Shown piece by piece: positions 6,811-9,791 of a stretch of 9,791 nucleotides of DNA. The notes beneath the pieces were generated by a model. That model saw nothing but the letters and a program-made list of their open reading frames with translations. It made no database searches and had not been told where the DNA came from. Both the position numbers and the translations under genes were made by a program. The stretch spans positions 1 to 9,791 of the forward strand of contig JAILPF010000263.1 of the NCBI GenBank assembly GCA_024699575.1, given 5' to 3'. The DNA is from Acetatifactor sp. GTDB taxonomy: Bacteria > Bacillota > Clostridia > Lachnospirales > Lachnospiraceae. How positions within the stretch are numbered: position 1 is the stretch's first letter; each line of letters opens with the position of its first letter.

Positions 6811-9599
6811 TAATCTTCCGAAGAAAATTCCATATAGGCTACCTGCATCCCCGGCTTCGGAAATTCCAGAGTGAGGTGATACCAGCCTTTTTCTAATTGA
6901 ACATTTATCAGCTTTTGGAATATCCAGTTTCCTCGTGTTCCATTGGTCTGAAATGTAATCAATTCTGTTCCGTTCAGTAACGCCTTGCATACCGTCTGCG
7001 CCCTGTTTGTACCATCGCACTTAAGCTTCGCAATTACGCCGACTGTCTCATCTGTATCAGAGTAAAACCACTGTTCCGTCGTATTCTGTAAATCAATTCT
7101 TCTGTTATTCTGGAGGATCTGTCCCCGCTCAGTCTCCTGTCTTTCAACAGCTTGCATTAACGGTATCCCGACCGGCATCTGATCAGCCCTCTGAAATGTA
7201 GGCATTTTCATCAGCAGTCTGCAGATATTCATCGCACTTCTCTGCAATTCTCCAACTGTCAGCCGCCCCTGTTCCAAAGCTTCCAAAGTGTCATCACCAA
7301 ATGCGTTTAATTCTGCGCCATTGTTGTTTACAACCATGAACACATCGTTCTGCGCCCGCACCATGTCTCCGGTTCTCTTGGAGGATGCTTCCCCTCCTTC
7401 TGTCACATCGTTCATGGTTGACCACCAATCGGTCATTACCATTCCCGCAAAGCCCCACTCTTTTCTTAACAAAGTGGTATTCAAATCATAGTTGGAAGCT
7501 GCCCAGTGACCATTGATCGGATTGTAGCTGGTCATTATGGACTGTGCATTTCCCTCCTGCACCGCAAGTTCAAAGCCTTTCAGGTAAATCTCTCTGAGTG
7601 CCCTTTGGGAAACCAAAGCCTCTACCATATGTCTACGATGCTCCTGAGAATTACATGCAAAATGTTTTACCGTCGCATATACCCCGTTGGAACCGATGCC
7701 CCTTACAACCGCTACAGCCATTTTTCCTGTAATCAAGGGGTCCTCCGAAAAGTATTCAAAGTTACGTCCATTTAACGGATGTCTGTGTATATTGATTCCC
7801 GGTCCGAGCAGAGTATCAATCCGGTTGCGAACCATCTCCTCTCCCTGCATGGTAAAAAGTTCTTCCACCATCTTCGGATCCCAGGTACATGCAAGCAGTG
7901 TACCGATGGGCAACTGGGTTGCTTTAAGTCCCCCGTCCATACGAATACCGGATGGTCCGTCTGCGCAGCACCCAATTGGAATTCCATAGGACACAAGTTT
8001 ATCGGAAACCCCTCCGAAAGCCGCCGCAGTCCCGGGAGTAACTTTAATGCTGCACATGCCCTCACCACGAACAATCATTGCAAGTTCTTCCTTTGTCAGC
8101 TGCGCAATAAACTCCTCCATAGTGCAAGTTCCGGCAGCTACATCCTGCAAGGTCAATCCACGATTACCTGTAATCTCGTATTCTTCAGGAAGTCGTTCCA
8201 GAACTCTTGCTCTTAAATCAATGGTTCTTGTCGGAACAGCCTCATAGCTTTCCTCATAGTTTCCGTCTTCCCTGAGAGTTCCCGGTTTCAAGCGAAGGAA
8301 TCGTTCCTGAGGTGCCATTGCCTCCTCACATTGCTTTACGACAAAGGTTTCTTCCACCCGATAGCTTTGTACACCATCCACTTTAGCAATCTGTGCGTTT
8401 CTTACATTGTTTCCGACAAGGAACGAATATTCTCCTTTTTCTACAACATAGCAGTTTGAATATCCGCTCACACCGCTGTCGTCATATACAGCCAATGCAG
8501 ATACCGGAATCACTATCTCTATCTCTTCGCTTTCCCTCACTGCCAAAAGTCGGGTCTTCTGAAATCCGACCAGCTCTCTGGCCGGTCTTCCGATTGTCCC
8601 CTGCGGTCCTTGTACATAGACCTGTACTACTTCTCGTCCACTGTATCTCGTGCCTTTGTTTTGAACCCTGCACTCAATCACAATCTCCGGTTCTTCATTG
8701 CGAACTCTGGAGTAGGAGTCTCCCGGTTCAATTGTAAATTTTGTATAGGTAAGACCATATCCAAAAGGGAATCTCACTGCTTCCCTGCAGAAAGTTTCAA
8801 AATATCTATATCCTACATACACATCCTCCTGATAAGTATTTCTGTCATCATTTCCATGATTCTTATCCGAAGGATAATCTGTGATTTTATATGCAATCGT
8901 ATCCGCTAATTTCCCCTGTGCGGGCACGCTTCCGGTCAGCACATCCGCCACGGCATTACCGCCTTCCATGCCTCCCTGCCATGCATACAGAACCGCTTTG
9001 ATGTGTTTTTTTATATCCTCATCATCCAAAAAGCTCATATCGATGATGTTGGGAACATTTAAGACGACAATCACATGTTCAAATCGTGCAGTGACCTTTT
9101 TCAATAAATCTTCTTCGGCATCCGTCAGTAAGAAACTGCCTTCCGCCACTTTATTATCCTTGTCTTCTCCCGCGGTCCGGCCAATCACAATGATTGCCTT
9201 GTTGTTCTTTGCCGCAGCTTCTGCTACCAGTTCCTGTGTCACAGGCATTTCCTTCTGACTCCACGGCTCGCTTGCCCATGCTCCCCCGCCATCGTCGAAA
9301 GGATTTTTTTTCAGCCACTTTTTATATACCGAAGCCAGTTCTTCATCCACATTGACAACTCTGCTTTTACGTAGTCCATCAAGCAAATTTGTCGTGTAAG
9401 CCACATTTACGGCTCCACCTGAACCGGTTCCGCTTCTGTAATATTCTATCTGACATCTACCGAACACTGCCACAGAATCTGTTTTCTGTAACGGCAATAC
9501 TTCGCCGGTATTTAAAAGAAGCACGGCACCCTCCGCTGCAGCCCGTCTGCTAAAATCTGCAAGTCCTTCCAGAGGCAGGCCAAGTTTACTGTTTTCCAT
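6810..9599 (-). CDS. Glycoside hydrolase family 3 beta-glycosidase, domain-permuted, cytoplasmic
   Basis: Retaining glycosidase of 929 residues, probably a beta-glucosidase acting on the imported oligosaccharide. Its domain order is reversed from most GH3 enzymes. The alpha/beta sandwich domain comes first (about 15-285, with GRTAGEDKDN at 140-149; Glu145 is a plausible acid/base). A fibronectin III-like domain follows (about 305-398). The TIM barrel comes last (about 500-800). Barrel motifs are DGPSGIR (547-553), GPGINIHRHPLNGRNFEYFSEDP (within 599-621), KHF (645-647) and MVMTDWW with nucleophile Asp724. This order is known from Ruminococcus albus and Butyrivibrio beta-glucosidases. Residues about 840-929 form a beta-rich tail that resembles a small carbohydrate-binding-like module; this is tentative. 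There is no signal peptide, so the enzyme is intracellular. The start at 9599 has AGGGAG about 6 bases upstream. It is the first gene of the operon. Exact sugar and linkage specificity cannot be read. Confidence 0.95.
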   Translation of the reverse strand: MENSKLGLPLEGLADFSRRAAAEGAVLLLNTGEVLPLQKTDSVAVFGRCQIEYYRSGTGSGGAVNVAYTTNLLDGLRKSRVVNVDEELASVYKKWLKKNPFDDGGGAWASEPWSQKEMPVTQELVAEAAAKNNKAIIVIGRTAGEDKDNKVAEGSFLLTDAEEDLLKKVTARFEHVIVVLNVPNIIDMSFLDDEDIKKHIKAVLYAWQGGMEGGNAVADVLTGSVPAQGKLADTIAYKITDYPSDKNHGNDDRNTYQEDVYVGYRYFETFCREAVRFPFGYGLTYTKFTIEPGDSYSRVRNEEPEIVIECRVQNKGTRYSGREVVQVYVQGPQGTIGRPARELVGFQKTRLLAVRESEEIEIVIPVSALAVYDDSGVSGYSNCYVVEKGEYSFLVGNNVRNAQIAKVDGVQSYRVEETFVVKQCEEAMAPQERFLRLKPGTLREDGNYEESYEAVPTRTIDLRARVLERLPEEYEITGNRGLTLQDVAAGTCTMEEFIAQLTKEELAMIVRGEGMCSIKVTPGTAAAFGGVSDKLVSYGIPIGCCADGPSGIRMDGGLKATQLPIGTLLACTWDPKMVEELFTMQGEEMVRNRIDTLLGPGINIHRHPLNGRNFEYFSEDPLITGKMAVAVVRGIGSNGVYATVKHFACNSQEHRRHMVEALVSQRALREIYLKGFELAVQEGNAQSIMTSYNPINGHWAASNYDLNTTLLRKEWGFAGMVMTDWWSTMNDVTEGGEASSKRTGDMVRAQNDVFMVVNNNGAELNAFGDDTLEALEQGRLTVGELQRSAMNICRLLMKMPTFQRADQMPVGIPLMQAVERQETERGQILQNNRRIDLQNTTEQWFYSDTDETVGVIAKLKCDGTNRAQTVCKALLNGTELITFQTNGTRGNWIFQKLINVQLEKGWYHLTLEFPKPGMQVAYMEFSSED

Positions 9600-9619
9600 C
9601 GCATTCTCCCTGTGGAATT

Positions 9620-9635
9620 TTTAAAACGTTTTTAT
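9620..9635. promoter_or_regulatory. LacI-family operator O1 before the glycosidase gene
   Basis: The sequence contains the perfect 10-bp palindrome AAAACGTTTT (9623-9632) and matches the 16-bp consensus of the other two operon copies at 14 of 16 positions. It lies just upstream of the glycosidase ribosome site (9606-9611). The central CG and the A/T flanks are typical of LacI-family operators. Its centre is 32 bp from the centre of O2, close to three helical turns. Confidence 0.78.
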
Positions 9636-9651
9636 CTGGTTTATAAAAAAA

Positions 9652-9667
9652 ATAAAAACGTTTTTAT
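9652..9667. promoter_or_regulatory. LacI-family operator O2, perfect 16-bp palindrome
   Basis: ATAAAAACGTTTTTAT is a perfect 16-bp inverted repeat, identical to O3 at 9727-9742. Its centre is 75 bp from the centre of O3. It overlaps a weak alternative promoter (TTTAAA at 9687-9692, 18-bp spacer, TATAAA at 9663-9668, minus strand). Confidence 0.85.
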
Positions 9668-9726
9668 ATTTAATATAAAAAAATTTTTTAAACCCTATCC
9701 GAAATCAAGATGCTTAAAAAAACAGA

Positions 9727-9742
9727 ATAAAAACGTTTTTAT
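9727..9742. promoter_or_regulatory. LacI-family operator O3, perfect 16-bp palindrome
   Basis: This site is identical to O2: ATAAAAACGTTTTTAT. It lies directly downstream of the -10 element of the candidate operon promoter, covering the predicted transcription start, where bound repressor would block RNA polymerase. It is probably the main operator, with O1 and O2 as auxiliary or roadblock sites. Confidence 0.85.
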
Positions 9743-9749
9743 GTAGCAT

Positions 9750-9778
9750 ATGGTATCATACTATTTTTTCTTTTTCAA
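9750..9778 (-). promoter_or_regulatory. Candidate promoter of the glycosidase-transport operon
   Basis: On the minus strand, TTGAAA (9773-9778) is followed after 17 bp by TACCAT (9750-9755). The -35 is good (5 of 6) and the -10 moderate (4 of 6). Transcription would start near 9743, giving a leader of about 144 nt that carries all three operators. A neighbouring TATGAT (9755-9760) is a better -10 but lacks a matching -35. The layout, with an operator just downstream of the -10, mirrors the repressor gene's own promoter. Confidence 0.45.
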
Positions 9779-9791
9779 GTATGTATGTTCA

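Noticed and set aside
6799..7020. Longer in-frame start giving a 570-residue permease
   Set aside because: It would overlap the glycosidase coding region by over 200 bases, has no membrane character, and a strong AAGGAGG site sets the start at 6798.
7779..8216. Plus-strand open frame of 145 codons
   Set aside because: It lies opposite the conserved GH3 barrel motifs, with no family resemblance of its own.
8881..9258. Plus-strand open frame of 125 codons rich in Ser/Ala
   Set aside because: Its low-complexity composition mirrors the GH3 gene on the other strand, and there is no supported start or family match.
9620..9742. CcpA (cre) sites for catabolite repression
   Set aside because: The sites share the central CG but lack the TG...CA ends of the cre consensus, and a dedicated LacI-family gene with the same motif at its promoter is present. 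CcpA binding is not excluded.

Overview
The window looks like a carbohydrate-utilisation locus from a low-to-moderate GC Gram-positive anaerobe. The likely family is Lachnospiraceae or related Clostridia; this is inferred from AT-rich intergenic DNA, strong AGGAGG-type ribosome binding sites, a lipoprotein solute-binding protein, LplB/YtcP-type permeases and a domain-permuted family 3 glycosidase. All convincing genes lie on the minus strand, so the locus reads from right to left.

Right edge to 2586: a control region (about 9600-9791) with three AAAACGTTTT-type LacI-family operators is followed by a four-gene operon. The genes are a cytoplasmic GH3 beta-glycosidase with permuted domain order, an ABC permease with an extra four-helix N-terminal region, a second ABC permease, and an extracellular sugar-binding lipoprotein. 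The first three are tightly packed (gaps of 11 and 17 nt). A 114-nt gap with two stem-loops precedes the binding-protein gene, and a clear intrinsic terminator (2586-2616) follows it.

2552 to the left edge: a second unit starts at a good sigma-A-type promoter (2524-2552) with a fourth operator copy just downstream. It encodes a LacI-family repressor and, overlapping it by one base, an MBOAT (AlgI/DltB-like) O-acyltransferase that is split by an apparent single-base frameshift near 1283-1293.

Proposed working model (inference): the lipoprotein and two permeases import an oligosaccharide, powered by an ATPase encoded elsewhere, and the GH3 enzyme cleaves it inside the cell. The LacI-family protein senses the sugar or a product and represses both the transport/hydrolysis operon and its own gene through the shared operators. 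The acyltransferase is probably the first gene of a polysaccharide O-acylation module that continues past the left edge. No RNA genes, CRISPR arrays or insertion sequences were seen.
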